Shown: positions 1-5,657, counted from the stretch's first letter. The stretch: 7,138 nt of DNA from an uncultured Clostridia bacterium (GCA_904420155.1 CAJFUH010000156.1:1-7138), one strand, 5' to 3'. Notes: generated by a model from the sequence alone, not told the origin. Made by a program: numbers and translations.

Positions 1-24
1 ACTCCCCCCTTTGCGGTCTCTTTG

Positions 25-54
25 CCTTCTTTCTCTGGCGGCAGAGAAAGAAGG
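25..54. repeat. perfect 12-bp inverted repeat (hairpin), noncoding left edge
   Basis: The arms CCTTCTTTCTCT (25-36) and AGAGAAAGAAGG (43-54) are exact reverse complements around a 6-base GGCGGC loop, whose outer G and C can also pair. Neither strand has a T-run directly after the stem, so this is not a standard intrinsic terminator. It lies downstream of mnmE on the minus strand. The pyrimidine arm/purine arm design resembles dispersed palindromic intergenic repeats of gut Clostridia, but that link is from memory and untested. The hairpin itself is plain in the sequence; its role is unknown. Confidence 0.6.
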
Positions 55-85
55 AGCCCGCGCGGCTTGAGCGCAAACAGAAATA

Positions 86-197
86 AGCTTCTTTTGAGGA
101 GGAAAGCGCATAACAAATCAGATAAAACCATCAATGAGAAATGGGCTAAGCTTCCTTCTTATTCCCTGGGAAATTGCGCTTTCTCTCAAGAGGAGCT
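86..197 (+). repeat. long imperfect inverted repeat, possible structured RNA or small mobile-element remnant
   Basis: The left arm (86-110) and right arm (175-197) pair as an outer 13-bp helix and an inner 10-bp helix separated by a 2-base bulge, around a loop of about 64 bases. Read as plus-strand RNA, three of the 23 pairs are G-U wobbles; as minus-strand RNA these would be A-C mismatches. The structure therefore favours a plus-strand transcript. The loop holds a small TTCCC/GGGAA palindrome. No flanking target-site duplication was found. Candidates are a structured noncoding RNA, a MITE-like remnant or chance. A 66-codon plus-strand reading frame runs through it but matches nothing I know. 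Confidence 0.4.
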
Positions 198-290
198 AAC
201 GACGGCGGTTGACGGCTTTTGAATAGATCAATCCCCCATAACGCCTATCATTTTATGATTCAGAAAATTCTCATTTTACCGGAAAAGTTT

Positions 291-1655
291 TTATTTTCCC
301 ACGCAGAAATGATGGAATACCTGATTCACTACGGCTTCACTCACCCGTTCCCCTGTGAGTTCCAATAAGTTCTGGACCGCGTCTTCAATGGACACGGTGA
401 CGGCGTCTAAGGTCATCCCCATCTGCAAAGCAGACAGCGCTTCATCCACACATTGTTTGCACCGGTTGGCGGCGTCCCTCTGTCGTTCCGTGGCCAGCAT
501 ACCGGCGGCAGGGTCAAAATCCGCCGTCCCCAGCACTTCCGCCACAGCTTGTTCCAAAGGCTTTATTCCCTCCCCGCTGGCGGCGGACATAAAGACCACA
601 CGGCCCACCTTTTCCCGGATCTCCTCCTCTTCCACACATTTTGGAAGATCCGTCTTGTTGATAATAGCCACAGCCGGCACCCCGGTCAACGAATCCAACA
701 GGCGGCGGTCGTCTTCGTCCAAATGCTGGGATGCGTCAAACACCGCCAGCACCAAACTGGCCCGGTCCACCCGGCGGCGGGCCAAGTCCACGCCAATGCG
801 CTCTACAGGGTCGTCAGTGGATCTCATGCCCGCCGTATCCGCCAAATGCAAGGGGATATCCCCTACCATCACTGTCTCCTCAATCACGTCCCGGGTGGTA
901 CCCGGCACATTGGTTACAATAGAGCGCTCACAGCCCGAAAGCAGGTTCATAAGGGTAGATTTTCCCACGTTGGGGCGGCCCGCAATCACGGTGTCTACCC
1001 CCTCCCGGATCGCCTTGCCCGCATCATAATGGCTGAGCAGGCTTTCCATTTCACCGCCTGCCCGTTCCAGCGTATTTTGCAGGGCGAAATGTTCCACCTG
1101 GGGAATATCCTCTTCCGGGTAGTCCGCCCAGGCGGACAGGTGGGCCGCCGCAGAAAGCAAGGATTGCTTGACCTTTTCCAGGCGACGGTGTAACACCCCT
1201 TCCCTGCCCGCCAAGGCGGCCCGCGCCGCCTGGCGGCCCTGGGCGGAAATCAGGTCCATCACCGCTTCCGCTTCCGTCAATCCCAGCTTGCCGTTTAAAA
1301 AGGCCCTCCGGGTGAATTCTCCAGGCCCCGCCGCTTTGGCTCCCGCTTCCAGTACCGCCCGCAGGACCCGTTTGGTGAGATATAATCCCCCATGGCAGGA
1401 AAGCTCTACCACATCTTCCCCGGTATAGCTTTTGGGGCCGTCAAACACCAGGGCTACCGCTTCGTCGATGGTCTCCCCTTGATCCCGCACATGGCCGTAC
1501 CGGGCGGTATATCCCGGGGTATCTTTTATTTTTTTGCCCGTGGTGGAATAAAAAACTTTATCCGCTATCTCTTTGGCTTTTTCCCCAGAAATACGGATGA
1601 CACCGATCCCTCCCGCGCCCTGTGCGGTGGAAATAGCGGCTATGGTATCGCTCAT
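291..1655 (-). CDS. mnmE: tRNA-5-carboxymethylaminomethyluridine(34) synthesis GTPase MnmE (TrmE)
   Basis: MnmE is a cytoplasmic GTPase that, with MnmG, installs the aminomethyl-type modification at C5 of wobble uridine 34 in certain tRNAs. The 454-residue product is full length for the family. It opens with the tetrahydrofolate-binding N-domain (about 1-118; TIAAISTAQGAGGIGVIRISG near the start), followed by a helical domain that encloses a Ras-like G domain. Visible G motifs are GRPNVGKS (226-233), PGTTRD (251-256), DTAG (273-276) and NKTD (333-336). The protein ends in FCVGK, so the catalytic C-terminal cysteine (C451) is present. The ATG at 1655 has a strong AAGGAGGAG Shine-Dalgarno 7 bases upstream; an 11-codon in-frame extension to 1688 lacks such support. 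It is the last gene of the leftward cluster in this window, 204 bases after jag. mnmG, the usual next gene, is absent from the 290 bases beyond it. Confidence 0.97.
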   Translation of the reverse strand: MSDTIAAISTAQGAGGIGVIRISGEKAKEIADKVFYSTTGKKIKDTPGYTARYGHVRDQGETIDEAVALVFDGPKSYTGEDVVELSCHGGLYLTKRVLRAVLEAGAKAAGPGEFTRRAFLNGKLGLTEAEAVMDLISAQGRQAARAALAGREGVLHRRLEKVKQSLLSAAAHLSAWADYPEEDIPQVEHFALQNTLERAGGEMESLLSHYDAGKAIREGVDTVIAGRPNVGKSTLMNLLSGCERSIVTNVPGTTRDVIEETVMVGDIPLHLADTAGMRSTDDPVERIGVDLARRRVDRASLVLAVFDASQHLDEDDRRLLDSLTGVPAVAIINKTDLPKCVEEEEIREKVGRVVFMSAASGEGIKPLEQAVAEVLGTADFDPAAGMLATERQRDAANRCKQCVDEALSALQMGMTLDAVTVSIEDAVQNLLELTGERVSEAVVNQVFHHFCVGK

Positions 1656-1789
1656 GGAAAAACTCCTCCTTCTTTTCCTGATCGGCAATCAAAAATCTTG
1701 GTAATTGCTAGAACCTTCCTGTCCCGGTACGGTATGCTTTTCAAGTATCCGTAACAAAAGGCTTTCCCCTCCCTTTGATACGGCAAAAG

Positions 1790-1825
1790 AGGTCCAGGAT
1801 GCCGCGGTATGCGGCACCTGAACCT
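1790..1825 (-). terminator. strong hairpin in the jag-mnmE gap, possible weak terminator or processing site
   Basis: AGGT (1790-1793), CAGG (1795-1798) and TGCCGC (1800-1805) pair with GCGGCA (1811-1816), CCTG (1817-1820) and ACCT (1822-1825) around a 5-base loop, with one mismatch and one bulge. On the minus strand the stem is followed by CTTTTG, only a short T-run. It lies 35 bases past the jag stop. It could cause partial termination, stabilise the jag mRNA end, or be a cleavage site. Termination is uncertain because the T-tract is weak and no mnmE promoter was recognised. Confidence 0.35.
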
Positions 1826-1859
1826 CCCCCTCAAAACATCCCGTTTCCCGGGACGCTTA

Positions 1860-2684
1860 TCATTCGTTCTCTTTTTTCGGCAGATCGATCCGTCCATATA
1901 AGCTGGCGGAAGGCGCCTCCTTTTTGGGCTCCCGGGGCTGCTGCGATGCTGCGGCGGGCTTTCCCCCTTCTCTGGGAGGACGGCTGTTCCGGCGGTATCC
2001 GCCCTTATTGCCTCCGCGGTTCTGTCCGCCCCGCGGGTTGCGGTAAGCCGGCTTGTATTCCGGATCCGGCCCAATCACCACATGCCGGGCCAGGTCTTCC
2101 CCTTCCGACCAGGAAATCGCGCCGTTTACCTTCTGTACCGTCGTGTGGATAATCCGACGTTCATAGGGGTTCATGGGTTCTAACGAATTCTTCCTACCTG
2201 TTTTTGCCGCTTTCAAAGCCATTTTCCGCGCCAGGACTTCTAACGTCTTTTCCCGTTTTTCACGGTAATTCCCGGTATTCAAGGTAATCCGGTAATAGGA
2301 ATTGTCCACATGGTTTGCCACCAGGCCGGTAAGGTACTGCAAGGCGTCCAGGGTTTCCCCCCGTCTGCCAATGACAAACCCCACATCCTCTCCAGTAAGA
2401 TTGAATACCGCCCCGTTTTCATTTTCCTCTACGGTGAGTTCTACGTCAGTCACGCCCATATGATTGAGCACGTCCCGCAGATACTCTTCCGCAGCCTGGG
2501 CCGGCGTGGTTGCGATATAAGCCCTCACCTTGGCGGGGCTGCCGCCGAACAGGCCGAAAAGTTTCTTTTCCGGCATTTGCAGCACTTCAAATTCCGCTTC
2601 GTGGGTTTCCACCCCCAGCTCTCTGCACGCGGCTTCCTGGGCTGCTAATACGGTATCGCCTGTTCCAATCGCTTCTCTGACCAC
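1860..2684 (-). CDS. jag: Jag/KhpB RNA-binding protein (Jag-N, KH and R3H domains)
   Basis: The 274-residue product has the full Jag architecture. The Jag-N domain (about 1-55) contains KKLFGLFGGSPAKVRAYI. A type-II KH domain (about 60-140) carries the GRRG loop (106-109) that contacts nucleic acid. An R3H domain (about 145-206) has the R-x3-H motif RRIIH (176-180). Members bind RNA in the cytoplasm and partner KhpA in several Firmicutes, affecting cell elongation and division; SpoIIIJ-associated is the historical name. The tail (about 214-274) is a Gly/Arg/Pro-rich disordered segment with RGG and RG elements, ending in an apparently structured LYGRIDLPKKENE peptide. The start is GTG at 2684, with GGAGG 8 bases upstream and no better ATG. 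It lies 39 bases after yidC, so the two are probably cotranscribed. Confidence 0.95.
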   Translation of the reverse strand: MVREAIGTGDTVLAAQEAACRELGVETHEAEFEVLQMPEKKLFGLFGGSPAKVRAYIATTPAQAAEEYLRDVLNHMGVTDVELTVEENENGAVFNLTGEDVGFVIGRRGETLDALQYLTGLVANHVDNSYYRITLNTGNYREKREKTLEVLARKMALKAAKTGRKNSLEPMNPYERRIIHTTVQKVNGAISWSEGEDLARHVVIGPDPEYKPAYRNPRGGQNRGGNKGGYRRNSRPPREGGKPAAASQQPREPKKEAPSASLYGRIDLPKKENE

Positions 2685-2723
2685 AATTTACACCTCCAAC
2701 AAATTTATGGGGTCCGCTGCTTT

Positions 2724-3800
2724 TTATCCCCGTTTGCTGGTTCCCATATAAGAACCGCTGTCGTTGTTCTTTTTCTTACCGGGTTTATTCTTTTTGGAAG
2801 CAGTGGAACTGCCCTTATTCGTATTTTGGACGTTTTTGCCGGATTTGGAATCCATGGATTTCACATCCAGCTTTTTGGGACTATACGCCAGTACAGGCTT
2901 GAGGGCGGCCTCTTCCTGCTCCCTCAGCAAGACGCGCGCAGCCTCCTGTTTGGCGGTCATGATATTCACATTATAGAACCGGTGGAGCACAAGGGTCTGT
3001 ACAAAACTCAGCACCGTGGAAACAATCCAGTAGAAACCAACTGCGGCTGGCACCTGCCAGGCAATGACCGCGCTGATGATGGGCATCAGGTACATCATCC
3101 ATTTCATGCATCCCTGCATATTATTGGCGTTGCCCTGGATACGCAGGGTGAGGTACTGGGTGCCCAAAGACGAAACCAGGCACAGCAGCGGGATCAGCCA
3201 TACCATAGAGGAGAACGGGCTGCTGTTCGGCGAACTCAGCAGATTCAATCCCAGGAAATTAAATCCCTTGCTGAAGAATTCGATGCTGGCCATATCTGTC
3301 GAGGAGAAAGGCAGGAAATTACGGAAATCATTAAAATGGTTGACGATCTCCAATTCCCCATAATAGGAGTTATACCCGCCGAAACCGCCGGGCACCTGCG
3401 CCAGCATCCCTGTGGCGGCCTGTACGCTGCCGCTGTCCAGGTGCAGGGTGTTTGTCAGCGGCCAGATTACCGCATAATACACGCCCATCAGCAAGATCAG
3501 CGGCAAAATCATCGTCAGACATCCGTTCATGGGGCTGACATTCTCTTTTGCGTATAGCTTCTGGGTCTCTTCGCTGAGCTTTACCTTATCATTGCCGTAC
3601 TTTTCCTTGAGTTCCCGTTGCTTATTGGCCAGCCTGGCGTTTTGCGCCATGGACTTTTGCTGTTTGACGGAAAAAGGGAAGGTAATGATTTTTAGGACGA
3701 TGGTAAACAGGATAATTGCAATTCCATAATTCTTGGTGAGCTCGTAAAAAGCCCACAACAGGTAACCGAATACGTAACCGATCCAACTGAAAATTTGCAT
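2724..3800 (-). CDS. yidC: YidC/Oxa1-family membrane protein insertase (SpoIIIJ-type)
   Basis: YidC inserts and folds membrane proteins in the cytoplasmic membrane, alone or with SecYEG. The 358-residue product has an N-terminal hydrophobic helix without a lipobox cysteine, TM1 (about 26-44), a charged cytoplasmic helical hairpin (about 45-95, including KQQKSM), TM2 (about 96-115), an outside loop (about 116-195) rich in Gly, Tyr and Phe, then three further TM segments between about 196 and 275. It ends in a Lys/Ser/Asn-rich cytoplasmic tail. K37 in TM1 lies where Bacillus SpoIIIJ has the groove arginine, a conservative change. It is longer than SpoIIIJ (about 260 residues) because of the outside loop and tail. 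ATG 3800 has GGAGG 7 bases upstream. An in-frame TTG extension to 3851 adds 17 residues without a ribosome-binding site and was rejected. Confidence 0.96.
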   Translation of the reverse strand: MQIFSWIGYVFGYLLWAFYELTKNYGIAIILFTIVLKIITFPFSVKQQKSMAQNARLANKQRELKEKYGNDKVKLSEETQKLYAKENVSPMNGCLTMILPLILLMGVYYAVIWPLTNTLHLDSGSVQAATGMLAQVPGGFGGYNSYYGELEIVNHFNDFRNFLPFSSTDMASIEFFSKGFNFLGLNLLSSPNSSPFSSMVWLIPLLCLVSSLGTQYLTLRIQGNANNMQGCMKWMMYLMPIISAVIAWQVPAAVGFYWIVSTVLSFVQTLVLHRFYNVNIMTAKQEAARVLLREQEEAALKPVLAYSPKKLDVKSMDSKSGKNVQNTNKGSSTASKKNKPGKKKNNDSGSYMGTSKRG

Positions 3801-3801
3801 G

Positions 3802-3872
3802 AAGCAGCCTCCGTTATGAGTTTTAGTACATAGGGAATAGGAAAAAAGCAAGAAACTAAATATGAGCTGCTT
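3802..3872 (-). promoter_or_regulatory. inverted repeat in the yidC leader abutting the ribosome-binding site
   Basis: In the minus-strand RNA, AAGCAGC (3872-3866) is perfectly complementary to GCTGCTT (3808-3802). The second arm lies between the GGAGG Shine-Dalgarno and the yidC ATG at 3800. A helix here would hinder ribosome binding. YidC levels are known to be translationally controlled in Bacillus (MifM acting on yidC2), but no MifM-like stalling peptide is seen here. A 7-bp match over a 57-base loop can occur by chance, so this is tentative. Confidence 0.25.
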
Positions 3873-3936
3873 GTCCTAAAGGAACCGCGGGCTTGCCTCT
3901 TTCCTATTTCCTATCTTTACCGCATACCGCGGTCTT

Positions 3937-4185
3937 TTATCCTTTCTTTTTGCCTTTCCGATGGAAAGGATCCTTCTCCGGCACCGGGTCGTATCCCCCT
4001 TTGGAAAAAGGGTTGCAGCGCAGGATACGCCACACCGCCAACAATCCGCCCTTGAGCGCACCAAACCGCTCGATAGCCTCCAGCCCGTAGGAAGAACAGG
4101 TGGGGTAATACTTGCAGCAGGGTTTCTTTAATGGGGAAATCCCCTTCTGATAAGCCCGGATCAGCCAGACCAGCAGGCGTTTCAT
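3937..4185 (-). CDS. yidD: membrane protein insertion efficiency factor YidD
   Basis: YidD is a small, membrane-associated cytoplasmic protein that aids YidC-dependent insertion of inner-membrane proteins. The 82-residue product matches the family throughout: an amphipathic N-terminus with RAYQKGISP (10-18), CCKYYPTCSSYGLEA (23-37) with its conserved cysteines, and RILRCNPFSKGGYDPVP (53-69). It ends in a short basic tail. The ATG at 4185 overlaps the rnpA stop as ATGA, which indicates translational coupling. The position between rnpA and yidC is the standard one. After its stop, 136 bases separate it from yidC. Confidence 0.96.
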   Translation of the reverse strand: MKRLLVWLIRAYQKGISPLKKPCCKYYPTCSSYGLEAIERFGALKGGLLAVWRILRCNPFSKGGYDPVPEKDPFHRKGKKKG

Positions 4186-4517
4186 AACAGGACCCCCGCT
4201 TTTTTAAGATGCGCTTCCAACGCGTCTTTTACTTCCCCGCATTTTACATAAGGGGTTTTTCCCCGGGCCACAAATACAAAATCGTATCCCGGCTTGACCT
4301 GGGGGGACAGCTGGCGGAACGCTTCCCGGATCACCCTGCGGGACCGGTTCCTCTGTACGGCTTTCCCAATCTTTTTGCTGGTAGTGATGCCGTAACGCAC
4401 CTGCCTGCACCGGTTTTTCATGATATAGGTGACTACAACGGGAGAGACAAAAGATTTTCCCTTCCCGTACAGGCGGCGGAAGTCCCTATTTTCTTTTAAT
4501 GAAATCATATCCGCCAT
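4182..4517 (-). CDS. rnpA: ribonuclease P protein component (C5 protein)
   Basis: RnpA is the protein subunit of RNase P. It binds the catalytic RNA RnpB and the 5' leader of precursor tRNA. The 111-residue product has the expected N-terminal ISLKENRDFRRLYGKGKSF, a central beta sheet and the signature helix with RNRSRRVIREAFRQ starting at R56, which carries the RNR metal- and RNA-contacting motif. The start is uncertain. ATG 4517 has AGGA 7 bases upstream and is preferred. ATG 4508 would begin MISLKEN, closer to some relatives. GTG 4544 adds nine residues (MKPERQDGN) that are not family-like. The gene overlaps yidD by 4 bases and is preceded by its own candidate promoter. Confidence 0.95.
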   Translation of the reverse strand: MADMISLKENRDFRRLYGKGKSFVSPVVVTYIMKNRCRQVRYGITTSKKIGKAVQRNRSRRVIREAFRQLSPQVKPGYDFVFVARGKTPYVKCGEVKDALEAHLKKAGVLL

Positions 4518-4571
4518 GTTGCCATCCTGTCTTTCCGGTTTCACAAAACTCTTTTTCCTTTCCTTCCTGCA

Positions 4572-4600
4572 ATGATACGGTATAAAAGGTCACAAAACAA
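4572..4600 (-). promoter_or_regulatory. candidate sigma-A promoter for rnpA-yidD-yidC-jag
   Basis: On the minus strand TTGTTT (-35, 4600-4595) is separated by 17 bases from TATCAT (-10, 4577-4572). The -10 differs from consensus at one position and the -35 at three. It sits between the intrinsic terminator at 4621-4654 and the rnpA start, where a new promoter would be needed if termination after rpmH is efficient. The position gives it more weight than the sequence alone. Confidence 0.45.
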
Positions 4601-4620
4601 TGGTAAGAAAAGGTAGATAG

Positions 4621-4654
4621 AAAAAACGGCCACATCATTTCGTATGAAGTGGCC
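4621..4654 (-). terminator. Rho-independent terminator downstream of rpmH
   Basis: GGCCAC (4628-4633) pairs with GTGGCC (4649-4654). After an A-A mismatch, TCAT (4635-4638) pairs with ATGA (4644-4647) around a 5-base loop. On the minus strand the stem is followed at once by G and six T residues (4626-4621), a textbook intrinsic terminator. It lies about 360 bases past the rpmH stop and about 100 bases before rnpA, so it should end or reduce rpmH transcripts before rnpA. Confidence 0.82.
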
Positions 4655-5017
4655 ATTCTCTCCAGAGTGGGCATACAAACCATGGGAAATTGTTTTTCAG
4701 GAAGATGTTCCGAAGCTCAAAATCAAAACACACCGATTCTAAGTGTAAACAAGTGTAAACAACGCGCTGTGTTGGGAAGGCGCGATTGGTATGGAAAGAA
4801 TCAAAATTGGGGATACAAAGGATCCGAACCAATCAAATATGTTTTTGATTTTTAGAAAAGTTGAAACGCATCACTAACGGTAGCCTTTTCATTCTCGTGC
4901 TTTACATTCCAAGACCAAATCAGCCTAGGAGAAACCAAAGCATTGCCAAATAAATCTTAAGCTATCATGATTTTATCGCTGATGAAACGTGTTCCCATTG
5001 CCTGCAGCGCGCTCTAA
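4655..5017. other. AT-rich noncoding gap between rpmH and the terminator
   Basis: I find no convincing gene here. Reading frames of 65-68 codons on both strands have no recognisable motifs, and the minus-strand one runs into the terminator stem. The gap contains a duplicated 10-mer (4741-4760) and several inverted repeats: CGCGC/GCGCG (4763-4767 and 4780-4784), GATTGGT/ACCAATC (4784-4790 and 4828-4834) and AATCAAA/TTTGATT (4831-4837 and 4844-4850). On the minus strand it would form a long 3' untranslated region of the rpmH transcript, or it could hide a small RNA or a decayed insertion. rpmH and rnpA are usually far closer in Firmicutes. Confidence 0.5.
4741..4760. repeat. tandem duplication of a 10-bp unit
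   Basis: AAGTGTAAAC occurs twice with no spacer, followed by AA as if starting a third copy. It lies in the noncoding rpmH-rnpA gap. Probably a replication-slippage duplication; two copies are too few to suggest an iteron array. Confidence 0.6.
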
Positions 5018-5152
5018 TTAATAAGATAAACGCTTTCTGCCCTTAGCTCTGCGACGTGAAAGTACCTTCCGACCATTGCGGTCAGACATTCTCTTCCGGA
5101 ACCCATGCTCCTTCTTTCTGTGAAGCTTCTTGGGTTGATATGTTCTTAGCAT
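5018..5152 (-). CDS. rpmH: 50S ribosomal protein L34
   Basis: This 44-codon gene encodes L34, a small, highly basic protein of the large ribosomal subunit that binds 23S rRNA. The product begins MLRTYQPKKLHRKKEHGFRK and continues with RMSDRNGRKVLSRRRAKGRK, the family signature over its whole length, ending in RLSY before TAA. Length (44 residues) is exactly typical. The ATG at 5152 is preceded by AAGGAGGG with about 9 bases of spacing, and a perfect consensus promoter lies just upstream. It is the first gene leftward from the origin. Unusually, 500 bases separate it from rnpA, with a terminator between them. Confidence 0.97.
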   Translation of the reverse strand: MLRTYQPKKLHRKKEHGFRKRMSDRNGRKVLSRRRAKGRKRLSY

Positions 5153-5196
5153 GTAGTAAAACCCTCCTTTCGGGGCGTAAAACCTTGCAATTTAGC

Positions 5197-5226
5197 ATTA
5201 TATAGGAAAACACACCCATCTGTCAA
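5197..5226 (-). promoter_or_regulatory. sigma-A promoter of rpmH with perfect consensus hexamers
   Basis: On the minus strand TTGACA (-35, 5226-5221) and TATAAT (-10, 5202-5197) match the sigma-A consensus exactly, with an 18-base spacer. Transcription should start near 5190, giving a leader of about 38 bases that contains the rpmH ribosome-binding site. Such strength fits a ribosomal protein gene. Confidence 0.88.
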
Positions 5227-5482
5227 CCTTTATTTCTTGGGCTTTTCCGGCTGTTTGATTCTTTCTTTTCCTGGATCGTGGCAAATAGCCCAAAAGCTAG
5301 TGGCGGCGGGGCTTCCAAATCACAAAATAACCGGAAAATCCCTCAAATTTTTACCAAAAAATACGGACGATTTTTTCGTATATTTTTCCCTGATTCCAAG
5401 CCGGGGTTTTTATACTTCCCGCCGCTTCCTTTTCCCAATACTTCCCCTCCCCATCCATCCGCCAAATTCCCCCATTTTTCAC

Positions 5483-5509
5483 CGTGGAAAACAGTGATAT
5501 TTTTCCACC
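5483..5509. promoter_or_regulatory. inverted pair of DnaA boxes
   Basis: CGTGGAAAA (5483-5491, minus-strand box TTTTCCACG) and TTTTCCACC (5501-5509) form a dyad with a 9-base spacer; symmetry extends one more base on each side except for one mismatch. Each differs from the Bacillus/E. coli box TTATCCACA at two positions, the third and the last. Their arrangement in an origin gap makes DnaA binding likely. Confidence 0.6.
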
Positions 5510-5537
5510 GCTTATAACAGTATCACAAGTTATTGTT

Positions 5538-5559
5538 TTCTCCACACCAGTTTTCCACT
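5538..5559 (+). promoter_or_regulatory. tandem DnaA boxes
   Basis: TTCTCCACA (5538-5546) and TTTTCCACT (5551-5559) lie in the same orientation, 13 bases start to start. The first keeps the TCCACA end of the consensus and differs from TTATCCACA at one position; the second differs at two. Close same-orientation pairs are common in origins, where they nucleate DnaA oligomers. Confidence 0.55.
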
Positions 5560-5616
5560 ATATATGCGATGTTTTCCCCCGACTTAGAAAAATCTGCGGA
5601 TTTCCTGGTTTTTCAT

Positions 5617-5625
5617 TGTGGAAAA
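5617..5625 (-). promoter_or_regulatory. DnaA box next to the dnaA promoter
   Basis: TGTGGAAAA is a minus-strand TTTTCCACA, one base from the TTATCCACA consensus and among the closest matches in the window. It ends three bases before the -35 hexamer of the dnaA promoter, a position suited to DnaA autoregulation. Confidence 0.7.
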
Positions 5626-5628
5626 CAT

Positions 5629-5657
5629 TTGAAAACCATAGGGGTTTATGTTAAAAT
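5629..5657 (+). promoter_or_regulatory. sigma-A promoter of dnaA with extended -10
   Basis: TTGAAA (5629-5634) and TAAAAT (5652-5657) each match five of six consensus bases and are 17 bases apart. A TGT precedes the -10, giving an extended -10 element. The predicted start near 5664 leaves a leader of about 175 bases before the dnaA ATG. A DnaA box adjoins the -35. The -10 overlaps a short ATGTTAAA direct repeat (5648-5663). Confidence 0.75.

Noticed and set aside
22..222. 66-codon plus-strand reading frame at the left edge
   Set aside because: It runs through the hairpin and the long inverted repeat, shows no known motif, and has no Shine-Dalgarno before its start.
355..1428. Several long plus-strand reading frames (up to 246 codons) opposite mnmE
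   Set aside because: They are antisense shadows of mnmE, whose motifs are unmistakable; their translations are Arg/Pro/Ser-rich without domain features.
1652..2074. 140-codon minus-strand reading frame across the jag 3' end and the gap
   Set aside because: It overlaps jag in another frame, is Arg-rich and unrecognised, and has no good start signal.
4486..4683. 65-codon minus-strand frame overlapping the rnpA start, and the neighbouring 4635-4832 frame
   Set aside because: They span the terminator, the rnpA promoter or the rnpA start in another frame and have no recognisable protein features.
4820..4831. tRNA-like T-arm motif (GGTTCGGATCC on the minus strand)
   Set aside because: The flanking bases do not form a 5-bp T-stem, and no matching acceptor 5' half or anticodon arm lies at the right distance.
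5237..5517. Plus-strand reading frames of 79-86 codons within oriC
   Set aside because: They are low-complexity Pro/Phe/Ser translations of the pyrimidine-rich tract, lack a ribosome-binding site, and cover DnaA boxes.
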